DNA of 64,000 bases from positions 186,001 to 250,000 of the forward strand of contig NZ_FUZZ01000005.1 in NCBI RefSeq assembly GCF_900168065.1. Direction: 5' to 3'. The DNA is from Chitinophaga ginsengisegetis (GTDB lineage: Bacteria; Bacteroidota; Bacteroidia; Chitinophagales; Chitinophagaceae). The translations under genes and the position numbers were made by a program. A model generated the notes under the pieces. That model was not told the origin of the DNA. It ran no database searches and worked only from the letters and a program-made list of their open reading frames with translations. Positions 17,821 through 25,570 of this stretch are shown in pieces. The first letter of the stretch is position 1. Every line of letters starts with the position of its first letter.

Positions 17821-18114
17821 CTAAAACCATTTCATACAGAAATAGAGCACAATGACCGATAGTATCTGGATACAGATTGCCGCCAGAAGTCTCTTAATAC
17901 CCCCGGTTTTGGACGGACTGAATACATATACCGCATAGGAAAAAAAATATACAGCCATCGCCAATACCACAACTATTAAAAGATTTGGACCTTCAGGATC
18001 ATTGAAAACGTAGAACAGCATTCTGGAACAAATGAGGGCCGTTGCTGCCAGGATTATTAACGAAGTCTTTTTTGACTTGAAATATAAATTTGCGACGTTA
18101 TTACCCATGTTCAT
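17821..18114 (-). CDS. Small membrane protein, unknown
   Basis: A 97-aa product with three clear hydrophobic segments (about residues 17-33, 43-65 and 74-94) joined by short polar loops, and a basic N-terminus (NLYFKSKK). The start may be the ATG at 18114 or the one at 18108. I recognise no family. It lies entirely between the two arms of a split palindromic repeat, with its stop 10 nt from the inner hairpin, so it may have come in with inserted DNA. It may or may not be expressed. Confidence 0.5.
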   Translation of the reverse strand: MNMGNNVANLYFKSKKTSLIILAATALICSRMLFYVFNDPEGPNLLIVVVLAMAVYFFSYAVYVFSPSKTGGIKRLLAAICIQILSVIVLYFCMKWF

Positions 18115-18294
18115 AAGATGACCATTTTCTTAAATGAATAATCTACTCCGGAATTTTGTTTTTTGCCCGGTTACGTTTATCTTTATAAAGTACCTAAAGC
18201 ATTGATATCCAGTTTGTTTCTCTGATGCATCCCCCCTAAGGAACCTTCCGGAACCCCCTATAGCGCATTGGTACACAATATGTTACCGATCAAG

Positions 18295-18379
18295 TCCACA
18301 TCACCTCCACGTCAACTCCATGTTCTCTCCACATCAAAGGTAAGTGTAAAGTATCTGCAAAGCATGTGCAAAGTATTGC
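18295..18379. repeat. Two 11-bp-period tandem arrays
   Basis: Four units related to TCCACATCAAC run from 18295 to 18338, all 11 bp. After an 8-nt spacer, three units related to CAAAGTATGTG run from 18347 to 18379, also 11 bp. The period is close to one helical turn and not a multiple of three, which argues against coding and fits a protein-binding or slippage-made array. Confidence 0.7.
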
Positions 18380-18418
18380 CTGTCTATTGTTCAAGCTATC
18401 ATCTTCCAAAGAAAAAAG

Positions 18419-18455
18419 TAAAATCAATGTAATCTGTATCATCAGTTTAATCCTG
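18419..18455 (-). repeat. Dispersed palindromic repeat, copy 3, displaced right arm
   Basis: The reverse complement of these 37 nt matches the left arm at 17724-17760 in 33 of 37 positions. In the intact copies the two arms are about 75-95 nt apart; here they are about 660 nt apart. Confidence 0.75.
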
Positions 18456-18475
18456 TTCCAGGACAACCTCCGCTT

Positions 18476-18543
18476 TGTCGCAAGTGCCCCCAAAGAATGT
18501 CGCTTTTGCACCGTCAATATGAAAAAGACGGCAGGTATCTTTG
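18476..18543 (+). promoter_or_regulatory. Bipartite AraC/GlxA-type operator and -7 box, site 1
   Basis: Half-site 1 is TGTCGCAAGTGCCCCC (18476-18491) and half-site 2 is TGTCGCTTTTGCACC (18498-18512), in direct orientation 22 nt apart. A perfect -7 box, TATCTTTG, follows at 18536-18543, and no TTTG is found at the -33 place, which the second half-site borders. This is the layout of an activator-dependent promoter for the VOC gene at 18583. Confidence 0.6.
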
Positions 18544-18582
18544 TAACGAAATGAAAAATCTGTAAAACTTCAATCTATCGTT

Positions 18583-19059
18583 ATGCAAAAGATCACCCCA
18601 TCATTATGGTTTAATATGAATGCAGAAGAAGCGATCAGCTTCTACTCATCTATCTTCAAAAATTCAAAAGTAACAGACAAGTCATATTACGGGGAAGGAT
18701 CTCCCATTCCTGCCGGTACGCTGCTCGCCGCCACCTTTCACCTGGAAGGACAGGAGTTCCTGGCTATCAATGCAGGACCACAGTTCCCGTTCACAGAAGC
18801 CATTTCTTTTACGGTATATTGTGAAACCCAGGAAGAAGTAGATTACTACTGGTCGAAGCTCACCGCAGACGGAGGAAAGGAAGTGCAATGCGGCTGGCTG
18901 AAAGATAAATTTGGCTTGTCCTGGCAGATTACGCCCACCATCATGTCTAAATTTCTGAGTGATCCTGATAAAGAAAAGTCGGGTAGAGCCATGCAGGCCA
19001 TGATGAAAATGGTGAAACTGGATATCGCAGCGCTTGAAAAAGCATTTAACGGAAAATAG
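18583..19059 (+). CDS. VOC-fold protein, PhnB/3-demethylubiquinone-methyltransferase-like
   Basis: The 158-aa protein is a single VOC (glyoxalase/bleomycin-resistance fold) domain of the PhnB-like group: TPSLWFNMNAEEAISFYSSI at the start, then FHLEGQEFLAINAGPQFPF and KDKFGLSWQITPTIM near the end. Members are often annotated as methyltransferases without evidence. It follows a bipartite operator and probably belongs to the GlxA-regulator cluster just downstream. It is convergent with a second VOC gene, 4 nt apart. Confidence 0.85.
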   Translation: MQKITPSLWFNMNAEEAISFYSSIFKNSKVTDKSYYGEGSPIPAGTLLAATFHLEGQEFLAINAGPQFPFTEAISFTVYCETQEEVDYYWSKLTADGGKEVQCGWLKDKFGLSWQITPTIMSKFLSDPDKEKSGRAMQAMMKMVKLDIAALEKAFNGK

Positions 19060-19063
19060 AGCA

Positions 19064-19483
19064 TTATTGCCGGCTGTTGCCTTCAAAATTAATGAGCCAG
19101 TGAAGACCAAACTTATCGGTAAGCCCACCGAATAAAGCGCCCCAGAAAGTACTTTCCAGCGGATGCGTAGGAATACCATCCGCAGAAAGACGGGCATAAA
19201 AAGTACGGGCCTCGTCTTCACTGTTGCAGTTCAGTAATAAAGAAACGGTATTGCCGGCGGTAAGTCCCGCTTCAGGCACCATATCGGACGCAGTGAGTAC
19301 CAGGCTGCCTTTGGTAAGACTGGAATGTAAAATGAACGGTTTCATAAAAGCAGGTATTTCCGCCGAAACAGGCGATTCCCCGATGGTTTGAAGCATCAGC
19401 TCTCCACCCAGGCATTCTTTGTAGAAAGTCATTGCTTCCCGGCAGTTACCGTTAAAAGTAAGGTAGGTATGGATCATGGTCAT
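19064..19483 (-). CDS. VOC-fold protein, PhnB-like
   Basis: The start at 19483 (MTMIHTYLTFNGNCREAMTF) matches the usual N-terminus; upstream in-frame residues look like leader. The 139-aa product is one PhnB-like VOC domain, with the conserved ending GGLTDKFGLHWLINFE. It is divergent from a GlxA-family regulator gene, and a bipartite operator on the minus strand lies between them. The activity is unknown; paralogues of this sort are often resistance or lyase-like proteins. Confidence 0.85.
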   Translation of the reverse strand: MTMIHTYLTFNGNCREAMTFYKECLGGELMLQTIGESPVSAEIPAFMKPFILHSSLTKGSLVLTASDMVPEAGLTAGNTVSLLLNCNSEDEARTFYARLSADGIPTHPLESTFWGALFGGLTDKFGLHWLINFEGNSRQ

Positions 19484-19549
19484 TATAGAACCGGATTTTT
19501 GTGTGAAAACTATACTGCAAAAATCGCAAGGGTTGCGGGAAGTAACAGG

Positions 19550-19584
19550 GGTGTAAAGCGACAATTCTCAGGGTAATTGCGGCA
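19550..19584 (-). promoter_or_regulatory. Bipartite AraC/GlxA-type operator, site 2
   Basis: Read on the minus strand, half-site 1 is TGCCGCAATTACCC (19584 to 19571) and half-site 2 is TGTCGCTTTACACC (19563 to 19550), 21 nt apart. It is oriented toward the VOC gene ending at 19064. A GATTTTTG box lies 24 nt past the second half, close to the 23-nt spacing of site 1. Confidence 0.55.
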
Positions 19585-19606
19585 TAAACTATTATAATTG
19601 CAGCGT

Positions 19607-20599
19607 ATGATACATATTTCCATCCTGGTCCCTCTCGGGCATACCAGTTTAGTTAACATCGAGGGCAGCTATCAGATCTTATCGGACATCAACAACTTCC
19701 TCACTGAAAAGGGCCGGGAGCCCAAGTTCCAGGTGCAGCTGGTGGGATTAACCACCGAGGTAAGCCAGCGTAACCGCTTATTTACGATCTCTCCGGAAGT
19801 GCTGATAAAAGATGTAAAGAAAACGGACCTGATCATTATTCCTTCGCTGCACGGGGATCAGTCGAACGCCGCAGCCATGAACCAGGATTTTATTCCCTGG
19901 ATCAGGCAGCAATATCAACAGGGCGCTGCTGTAGCCAGTTTATGCCTGGGCGCTTTTTTCCTGGCAGCTACCGGCCTCCTGAAAGGCAAACAATGCGCTA
20001 CCCACTGGAAAATGGCGCAGGAGTTCAGAAGCATGTACCCCGATGTAAACCTGATGGACGACCGGATCATCACGGAAGAAGAACGCATCTATACCAGCGG
20101 CGGCGCCTATTCTTACCTCAACCTCATCCTTTACCTGGTGGAAAAGTATGCTGGCAGGGATATTGCGATCCTCACCGCTAAAGCATATGCCATTGATATT
20201 GACCGCCAGAGCCAGTCGCCTTTCATCATTTTCGAAGGACAAAAAGCACATAACGACGAACCAATCCGGAAAGCACAGGAATTTATTGAAGCCAGCTACC
20301 AGGACAAAATCACGGTAGAACAACTGTCCGATATGTCGGCTATAGGAAGAAGATCTTTTGAAAGAAGATTCAAAAAATCGACCGGTAACACGGTGATAGA
20401 ATATATTCAGCGGATAAAAATAGAAGCCGCTAAGCGCGACTTTGAAACCAGCACAAAAAACGTGAACGAGGTAATCTATGACGTGGGATATATCGACACT
20501 AAAACATTCCGGACAATGTTCAAAAAGGTAACCGGACTCACCCCGCTGGAATACCGGAACAAATACAACAAACAAATTATGAACCCTGTAAATGACTAG
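19607..20599 (+). CDS. GlxA-family AraC regulator (DJ-1/PfpI domain plus AraC HTH)
   Basis: The ATG at 19607 (MIHISILVPLGHT) is used; a TTG at 19598 is in frame. The first 180 of 330 residues form a DJ-1/PfpI amidotransferase-like domain, with VASLCLGAFFLAATGLLKG around the usual nucleophile-elbow Cys. The last 100 residues are an AraC double HTH (TVEQLSDMSAIGRRSFERRF, then NEVIYDVGYIDTKTFRTMFK). It precedes an SRPBCC gene by 2 nt (operon) and is divergent from a VOC gene. It probably binds the bipartite motif in the divergent gap. Confidence 0.9.
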   Translation: MIHISILVPLGHTSLVNIEGSYQILSDINNFLTEKGREPKFQVQLVGLTTEVSQRNRLFTISPEVLIKDVKKTDLIIIPSLHGDQSNAAAMNQDFIPWIRQQYQQGAAVASLCLGAFFLAATGLLKGKQCATHWKMAQEFRSMYPDVNLMDDRIITEEERIYTSGGAYSYLNLILYLVEKYAGRDIAILTAKAYAIDIDRQSQSPFIIFEGQKAHNDEPIRKAQEFIEASYQDKITVEQLSDMSAIGRRSFERRFKKSTGNTVIEYIQRIKIEAAKRDFETSTKNVNEVIYDVGYIDTKTFRTMFKKVTGLTPLEYRNKYNKQIMNPVND

Positions 20600-20601
20600 T
20601 T

Positions 20602-21042
20602 ATGGAAAAAACAACATTTAAAACGACCATCAATGCGCCACGTGAAAAAGTATGGGACGTACTTTGGGGCGAAACTTCCTACCAGCAATGGACAGCCCCT
20701 TTTGCTGAGGGCTCTCAGGTAGATACCAACTGGGAGAAAGGAAGCAAAGTCATATTCCACGATGGCAGTAACCGCGGCATGGTGGCCAGGATCGCAGACA
20801 AAGTGCCCAATGAATTTATGTCGTTCCAACACCTCGGTGAAATTGATAACGGTGTGGAAGACCTCACCAGCGACAAAGTAAAAGCCTGGGCCGGCGCTTA
20901 TGAAAATTATACGCTTACTAACGTGAACGGCAAAACGGAGTTACTCGTGGAAATGGACCTGGCAGACGATTTTAAAGATTACTTCAGTAAAACCTGGCCC
21001 GTAGCGCTGGATAAAGTAAAGGAATTAGCAGAGCAGCAGTAA
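20602..21042 (+). CDS. SRPBCC/AHSA1-like domain protein
   Basis: A 146-aa START/Bet v1-like (SRPBCC) protein: TTFKTTINAPREKVWDVLWG at the start, GSKVIFHDGSNRGMVARIAD in the middle and a C-terminal helix (YFSKTWPVALDKVKELAEQ). The fold binds hydrophobic ligands. It starts 2 nt after the GlxA-type regulator and must be co-transcribed with it, so it is probably part of the same response as the neighbouring VOC genes. Its ligand is unknown. A terminator follows. Confidence 0.85.
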   Translation: MEKTTFKTTINAPREKVWDVLWGETSYQQWTAPFAEGSQVDTNWEKGSKVIFHDGSNRGMVARIADKVPNEFMSFQHLGEIDNGVEDLTSDKVKAWAGAYENYTLTNVNGKTELLVEMDLADDFKDYFSKTWPVALDKVKELAEQQ

Positions 21043-21048
21043 TATTCT

Positions 21049-21088
21049 CCCTTCGCCCGCCATACAGCAGCAGGCGAAGGGATTTTTT
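21049..21088 (+). terminator. Intrinsic terminator of the GlxA-SRPBCC operon
   Basis: CCCTTCGCC (21049-21057) pairs with GGCGAAGGG (21073-21081), followed by ATTTTTTATTATTT. It starts 7 nt after the SRPBCC stop codon. Confidence 0.82.
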
Positions 21089-21129
21089 ATTATTTCCGGG
21101 AGAAACAATCCTGCGCAGAAAATACCTGC

Positions 21130-21160
21130 TTTGATCCGGAATACGGTTGTGCTATCTTTG
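21130..21160 (+). promoter_or_regulatory. Consensus Bacteroidota promoter of the GH2 exo-glucosaminidase-like gene
   Basis: TTTG (21130-21133) and TATCTTTG (21153-21160) are separated by exactly 19 nt, a perfect match to the TTTG/TAnnTTTG promoter of this phylum. The gene start is 46 nt downstream. Confidence 0.85.
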
Positions 21161-21206
21161 CGGTTATTGTAACAGGTAACTACAGGCCGTAAAAATAAAA
21201 TGCACT

Positions 21207-23831
21207 ATGTTTCGGAAATCAACGATCTCCTGCCTGCTGATCTTATCTTTTTTAAGATTATCAGCGCAGGAAAAATATGAACTCAACAGCGGATGGCAAT
21301 GCAATAATATCGCCGGTGTAAAAGTTACCGGTCAGCAACTCTCAGATCCGGCATATACCCTCTCCGGATGGACGCCGGCCACTGTACCAGGTACGGTGCT
21401 CACCACGCTCCTGGATAATAAGCAGGTACCTGATCCGATGTATGGCATGAACAATGAAAAGATACCGGATATCTACCACACCGGCCGCGATCACTACACT
21501 TATTGGTTTGTAAAGGATTTTACAGAACAGCCGGCCACCGGCGATGCACAGGTATGGCTGCATCTCCGGGCTGTAAATGATGGCTGCGATATTTACCTGA
21601 ACGGCCACCGCGTTAATAAAACTACCCACTACGGCGCCTATCTCCGCCAAACATATAACATCACGCCCTTCCTGGCGAAAAACGGAAAAAACCGTTTGGC
21701 TGTAATCGTGTACCCGCCCCGGTTTCCGGGTAATCCCAACGGCGGACAGGGAGGCGATGGCACCATTGCAAAAAATAACGGTCCGCAGTATACCGCCGGG
21801 TGGGACTGGATCCAACCCATGCGCGACCGCAACACCGGCATATGGGATAAAGTGACCATTGAAAAAACAGGCGCCGTAAGGATTAAAGATCCGCACATCA
21901 TTACCCGCGTACCCGGTACCCGCCAGCCGCAAGGCCCGCAGGCGCCCGCTACCCTGCAGATAGGAGCGGAGCTGGAAAATGCTACCGCCAGAAATATCAC
22001 CGGCACGTTGCAATATACCCTCGCCGGTAACCACATCACCAAAAAAGTAACGCTGCCGCCACATACCACTGCCACTGTGCAACTGCCGGACCTGCTGCTG
22101 AAACAGCCGCTGTTATGGTGGCCCGCCGGTTATGGCCCACAGTCGCTGTATCAGCTGCAATTGCAGTTTGTAAACAACGGCAAAACGGATGATCAGGAAG
22201 ACGTGGAATTTGGTGTTCGTGAAATTCAAACATACTGGAATGCACACACCGGCAGCAGGGAAATTGCCGTAAACGGTCAGAAGATATTTATTAAAGGCGG
22301 CAACTGGATCACCTCCGATGCCCTGTTCCGCTTCACTAAAGAAAGATATGATGCGGAAGTACGCTTCCACCGCGATATGAACCTGAACCTTATCCGGATC
22401 TGGGGCGGCAGCCTTACGGAAAGGCCAGAGTTCTACGAAGCCTGCGATAAGTACGGCCTGCTCGTGTTCCAGGACTTCTGGATATCGGGCGACTGTAACG
22501 GCAGATGGCAGGACCCCATGAAGAAAGAAGACCAGTGGACCCGTCGTAAATACCCCGACAACCACTCCCTGTTCCTCGAAAGTGTAGCCGACCAGGTGAA
22601 GATGTTACGCAACCATGCCTCGCTGGCCTTCTGGTGCGGAGGAAATGAAATTACGCCTCCGGCAGATTTGTTCGCCGCCATGAAGGATTCTATTATTCCA
22701 ACACTGGACGGTACACGCTATTTCTTCGACTACTCCAACTCCGACAGTATGTCGCACAACACGCTTGGCGGCAATGGCGACGGTCCTTACGGTATTCAGC
22801 CACTGTCCACCTTCTGGAGCACCCGCACCTTTCCGTTTAACTCCGAAGTAGGTTCGGTAGGTACGGGCGATTATGAATCACTCGAAAGATTCCTCCCCGC
22901 GGAAAACCTGGTGCCGCCCGATCAGCAAACCGGCAAAACCGACGCGGTGTGGGATTATCATAAGTACATCGCTTATAACAAAGCCGTAGATCCCTATGGG
23001 AAAACAAACGACCTGAGAGAGTGGGCCAACAAAGCACAGCTGGTAAACTACGATCAGTACCGCGCTTTAATGGAAGGCTTCAGCTCACATATGTGGGATT
23101 GGTACACCGGCGTGATCATCTGGAAAACGCAAAACCCCTGGACTGCCCTGCGCGGCCAGATGTATGATTACTACCTCGATCCCAACGCATGCCTGTATGG
23201 CACCCGCAAAGGAGCCACCCCGCTGCACGTGATGTATGATCCGGAAGAAGGAATGGTGATGGCCGTGAACAACACCTTCCAATACGCCCGCGACCTGATG
23301 CTGGAATTAAAAACATACGACATGCAGGGCAATGACAGCCTGCTCACACAGGTGTTTGTAGAAGTAGGACCCACCACCGTGCAAAAGTTTATGAATATGA
23401 AACCCCTCCTGGATAAACTAAAAGCGCAGCAGGGACTGTTCTTCTCTTTACGCTTGCTGAATGCCCATCAACAGGTGGTAGATGAAAACCTGTACTGGTT
23501 ACCGGATGCCAAAGGAAATTATTCCGGGCTGGCACAAATGCCGGCAGCAGAAGTGAAGGTAACAGCAGTGAAAGCGGGAGCCGACAGTATTAACGTTACC
23601 ATCAGCAACCCGGCAGGAGGGCCTGTGGCATTTTTCAACCGCGTATCGCTGGTAAATACACAGAACAAGAAAAGGATCTTACCGGTATTTTACAGCGATA
23701 ATTATATTTCTGTATTACCCGGCGAACAGAAAACGATCAGCATCAGCGGCGGCGCTACCGCCACCAGCAAGGATGCGCAGATAGAAATTTATGGTAATAA
23801 CGTAAAGCGGCAGTACATCGCTGTTCAATAA
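21207..23831 (+). CDS. GH2 family exo-beta-D-glucosaminidase/beta-mannosidase-like enzyme, secreted
   Basis: An 874-aa protein with a signal peptide (LLILSFLRLSAQ). It shows the GH2 order: N-terminal jelly roll (about 25-210, with GRDHYTYWFVKDF), Ig-like domain (TLQIGAELENATARNITGTL), TIM barrel with acid/base in WCGGNEITPP and nucleophile Glu in FNSEVGS, then C-terminal beta domains. The barrel sequence (IRIWGGSLTERPEFYEACDK, then FQDFWISGDCNGRW) and tail match exo-glucosaminidase-like members better than beta-galactosidases. It would release glucosamine or mannose from beta-linked oligomers in the periplasm. It has its own consensus promoter and terminator. Confidence 0.82.
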   Translation: MFRKSTISCLLILSFLRLSAQEKYELNSGWQCNNIAGVKVTGQQLSDPAYTLSGWTPATVPGTVLTTLLDNKQVPDPMYGMNNEKIPDIYHTGRDHYTYWFVKDFTEQPATGDAQVWLHLRAVNDGCDIYLNGHRVNKTTHYGAYLRQTYNITPFLAKNGKNRLAVIVYPPRFPGNPNGGQGGDGTIAKNNGPQYTAGWDWIQPMRDRNTGIWDKVTIEKTGAVRIKDPHIITRVPGTRQPQGPQAPATLQIGAELENATARNITGTLQYTLAGNHITKKVTLPPHTTATVQLPDLLLKQPLLWWPAGYGPQSLYQLQLQFVNNGKTDDQEDVEFGVREIQTYWNAHTGSREIAVNGQKIFIKGGNWITSDALFRFTKERYDAEVRFHRDMNLNLIRIWGGSLTERPEFYEACDKYGLLVFQDFWISGDCNGRWQDPMKKEDQWTRRKYPDNHSLFLESVADQVKMLRNHASLAFWCGGNEITPPADLFAAMKDSIIPTLDGTRYFFDYSNSDSMSHNTLGGNGDGPYGIQPLSTFWSTRTFPFNSEVGSVGTGDYESLERFLPAENLVPPDQQTGKTDAVWDYHKYIAYNKAVDPYGKTNDLREWANKAQLVNYDQYRALMEGFSSHMWDWYTGVIIWKTQNPWTALRGQMYDYYLDPNACLYGTRKGATPLHVMYDPEEGMVMAVNNTFQYARDLMLELKTYDMQGNDSLLTQVFVEVGPTTVQKFMNMKPLLDKLKAQQGLFFSLRLLNAHQQVVDENLYWLPDAKGNYSGLAQMPAAEVKVTAVKAGADSINVTISNPAGGPVAFFNRVSLVNTQNKKRILPVFYSDNYISVLPGEQKTISISGGATATSKDAQIEIYGNNVKRQYIAVQ

Positions 23832-23843
23832 TCAAACATATTG

Positions 23844-23877
23844 CAGGCATCTGTGTAAACAGATGCCTGTTTTTTTG
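23844..23877 (+). terminator. Intrinsic terminator after the GH2 gene
   Basis: CAGGCATCTGT (23844-23854) pairs with ACAGATGCCTG (23859-23869) over a GTAA loop, followed by a run of eight T. Confidence 0.92.
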
Positions 23878-23989
23878 TATATTCATTTTGTTAATCTGTT
23901 CCCTGAACCTGTTTGTAGCTGTTGCCCTGGGACCCGATTCGTAAGAAAATACCTATTATTCCAATTTATAGCAACAAAACTATTCATCG

Positions 23990-24463
23990 ATGACCTCCCT
24001 GCAGGAAGAAACAACTATCCGGAAATTAGCCACCAACGAGAAGATGCCCTATGACCTGTTGCTACTGGCCGATCCATCTGTAACCATGATCAACAGTTAC
24101 CTCCCTTTCAGCGACGTATATGTGCTGGAAAAAAAGAAACAGGTAATTGCCGCCTACGTACTTTTGAAAGATAATGATGAACTGGAAATTAAGAACATCG
24201 CCGTAAACCCGGCCTACCAGGGAAAGGGCCTGGGAAAGATCCTCCTGCAGGATGCCGCACAACGCGCCAGGGCAGGCGGCTCTAAAAAGCTTTGTATTGG
24301 TACAGGCAACTCCAGCATTGCCCAGTTGTACCTGTACCAGCGGCAGGGTTTTGAAATAACCGCCATCCGGAAAAACTATTTCACCACACACTACCCCGAA
24401 CCCATTTATGAAAATGGTATTCAATGCCGGCACATGATTGTGCTGGAAAAGTCGCTATGCTGA
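23990..24463 (+). CDS. GNAT-family N-acetyltransferase
   Basis: A 157-aa GNAT domain. The acetyl-CoA-binding motif A is clear: LEIKNIAVNPAYQGKGLGKI (about residues 64-83), with the Q/GxGxG/A signature QGKGLG. Motif B follows (YLYQRQGFEITAIRKNYF). No substrate can be read from the sequence. The 3' end overlaps by 9 nt the convergent MscS gene, and no partner gene is on the same strand. Confidence 0.88.
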   Translation: MTSLQEETTIRKLATNEKMPYDLLLLADPSVTMINSYLPFSDVYVLEKKKQVIAAYVLLKDNDELEIKNIAVNPAYQGKGLGKILLQDAAQRARAGGSKKLCIGTGNSSIAQLYLYQRQGFEITAIRKNYFTTHYPEPIYENGIQCRHMIVLEKSLC

Positions 24464-25543
24464 TAAGGGCTGGTCGCCTTTATTTTCAATATAGGCCCTG
24501 GTTTTCGGCAAACTGTCGGGGTGATGCTCCCTTATATATTTAATGAGGTTTTCGCGGATATAACACCGGAGGTCAAACGCATTGCCTGAGCTGGAGGAAC
24601 TCATCAGCGCCCTTACTTCAATGGTGCGTTCGCTGGTATTGGTTACCTGCAGGGCTTTTGCGCGTTTGTCCCACAGCGGCGATGTATCCAGGAGTCTTTC
24701 AAACTCGGCCCTCACCTGGTCCACCGGCACGGTATAGTCCAGGTAAAAGAAGGCCGTGCCCAGTATTTCCGAACCGGTGCGGGTCCAGTTCTGAAAAGGT
24801 TTCTCTATAAAATAATTAATCGGTAAAATCAGTTTACGCTGATCCCAGATGTTCAACACCACATAAGTAAGGGTAATTTCTTCCACACGTCCCCATTCAC
24901 CTTCTACTACCAGTACATCATCTATCCGGATAGGCTGTGTAAATGCCAGCTGGAAACCGGCCAGCAGGTTGCCCAATGATTTCTGCGCGGCAAAACCAAT
25001 AATGATACCGCCTACACCTACACCGGTAAGGAGCCCTGCGCCGAGCTTACGCATGTTGTCGAAGCTCAGTAAAATAATACAGGCCGTGATGATCAATATC
25101 AGCGCAATAGACACCTTACGGATAAACTGCAGCTGCGTACGTATTTTACGCTCCTTCAGGTTATTGGTCTTCTTCAGGTCGTAGGTATGATATACATAAT
25201 CTTCCAGCACCTTGATAGCGCCGATCACCAACGCCGCAAAAGACAGTGTCAGCGCTATTTCCGCCACTTTACTCAGCGCAGGCACATAGCTGGGGTGTAC
25301 CCGCATTAATGGGATGGCCATGTTGAGCAATAACAACGGCAGGAAATAATTAAACGCTTTTCCCAGGCGGAAAAGGATGGTGTGTATCAGGGAGAAATCC
25401 TGCTGTGCTCGTACAGATTGGCGTAAGAAGATCGATAACAAGTATTTGATCAGCCATCCGGTGATAACTGCAATGCCCGCCAGTATAAGGTTCCATAGGA
25501 AATTAGGCAGGTGGTCCGCATTTTCTATAAGTTGATTCCACAT
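24455..25543 (-). CDS. MscS-family mechanosensitive channel
   Basis: The 362-aa protein has about four to five N-terminal membrane helices, the last being the Gly/Ala-rich pore helix (LGAGLLTGVGVGGIIIGFAA). The MscS beta domain follows (QKSLGNLLAGFQLAFTQPIR, then EGEWGRVEEITLTYV) and a C-terminal alpha/beta part. It should open under membrane tension in the inner membrane to release osmolytes. The position is isolated: convergent with the GNAT gene and 27 nt upstream of nothing co-directional except the oxidoreductase gene, which starts further up on the same strand. Confidence 0.9.
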   Translation of the reverse strand: MWNQLIENADHLPNFLWNLILAGIAVITGWLIKYLLSIFLRQSVRAQQDFSLIHTILFRLGKAFNYFLPLLLLNMAIPLMRVHPSYVPALSKVAEIALTLSFAALVIGAIKVLEDYVYHTYDLKKTNNLKERKIRTQLQFIRKVSIALILIITACIILLSFDNMRKLGAGLLTGVGVGGIIIGFAAQKSLGNLLAGFQLAFTQPIRIDDVLVVEGEWGRVEEITLTYVVLNIWDQRKLILPINYFIEKPFQNWTRTGSEILGTAFFYLDYTVPVDQVRAEFERLLDTSPLWDKRAKALQVTNTSERTIEVRALMSSSSSGNAFDLRCYIRENLIKYIREHHPDSLPKTRAYIENKGDQPLSA

Positions 25544-25570
25544 GCGCGCCTTGCCTCAAACATGATGCCG

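Larger units (their letters stand above)
18115..18582. other. Intergenic region with tandem repeats, repeat arm and operator
   Basis: No gene is credible here. The stretch holds, in order, about 180 nt of unremarkable sequence, two 11-bp tandem arrays (18295-18379), the displaced right arm of a palindromic repeat (18419-18455), a bipartite operator (18476-18512) and a TATCTTTG -7 box (18536-18543) that should drive the VOC gene at 18583. Confidence 0.7.

Noticed and set aside
18295..18379. CRISPR-like array
   Set aside because: Units are 11 bp, degenerate and without spacers, and no cas gene is near.
18290..18517. 75-aa minus-strand frame in the intergenic repeat region
   Set aside because: It runs through tandem repeats, a palindrome arm and an operator, and has no protein-like pattern.
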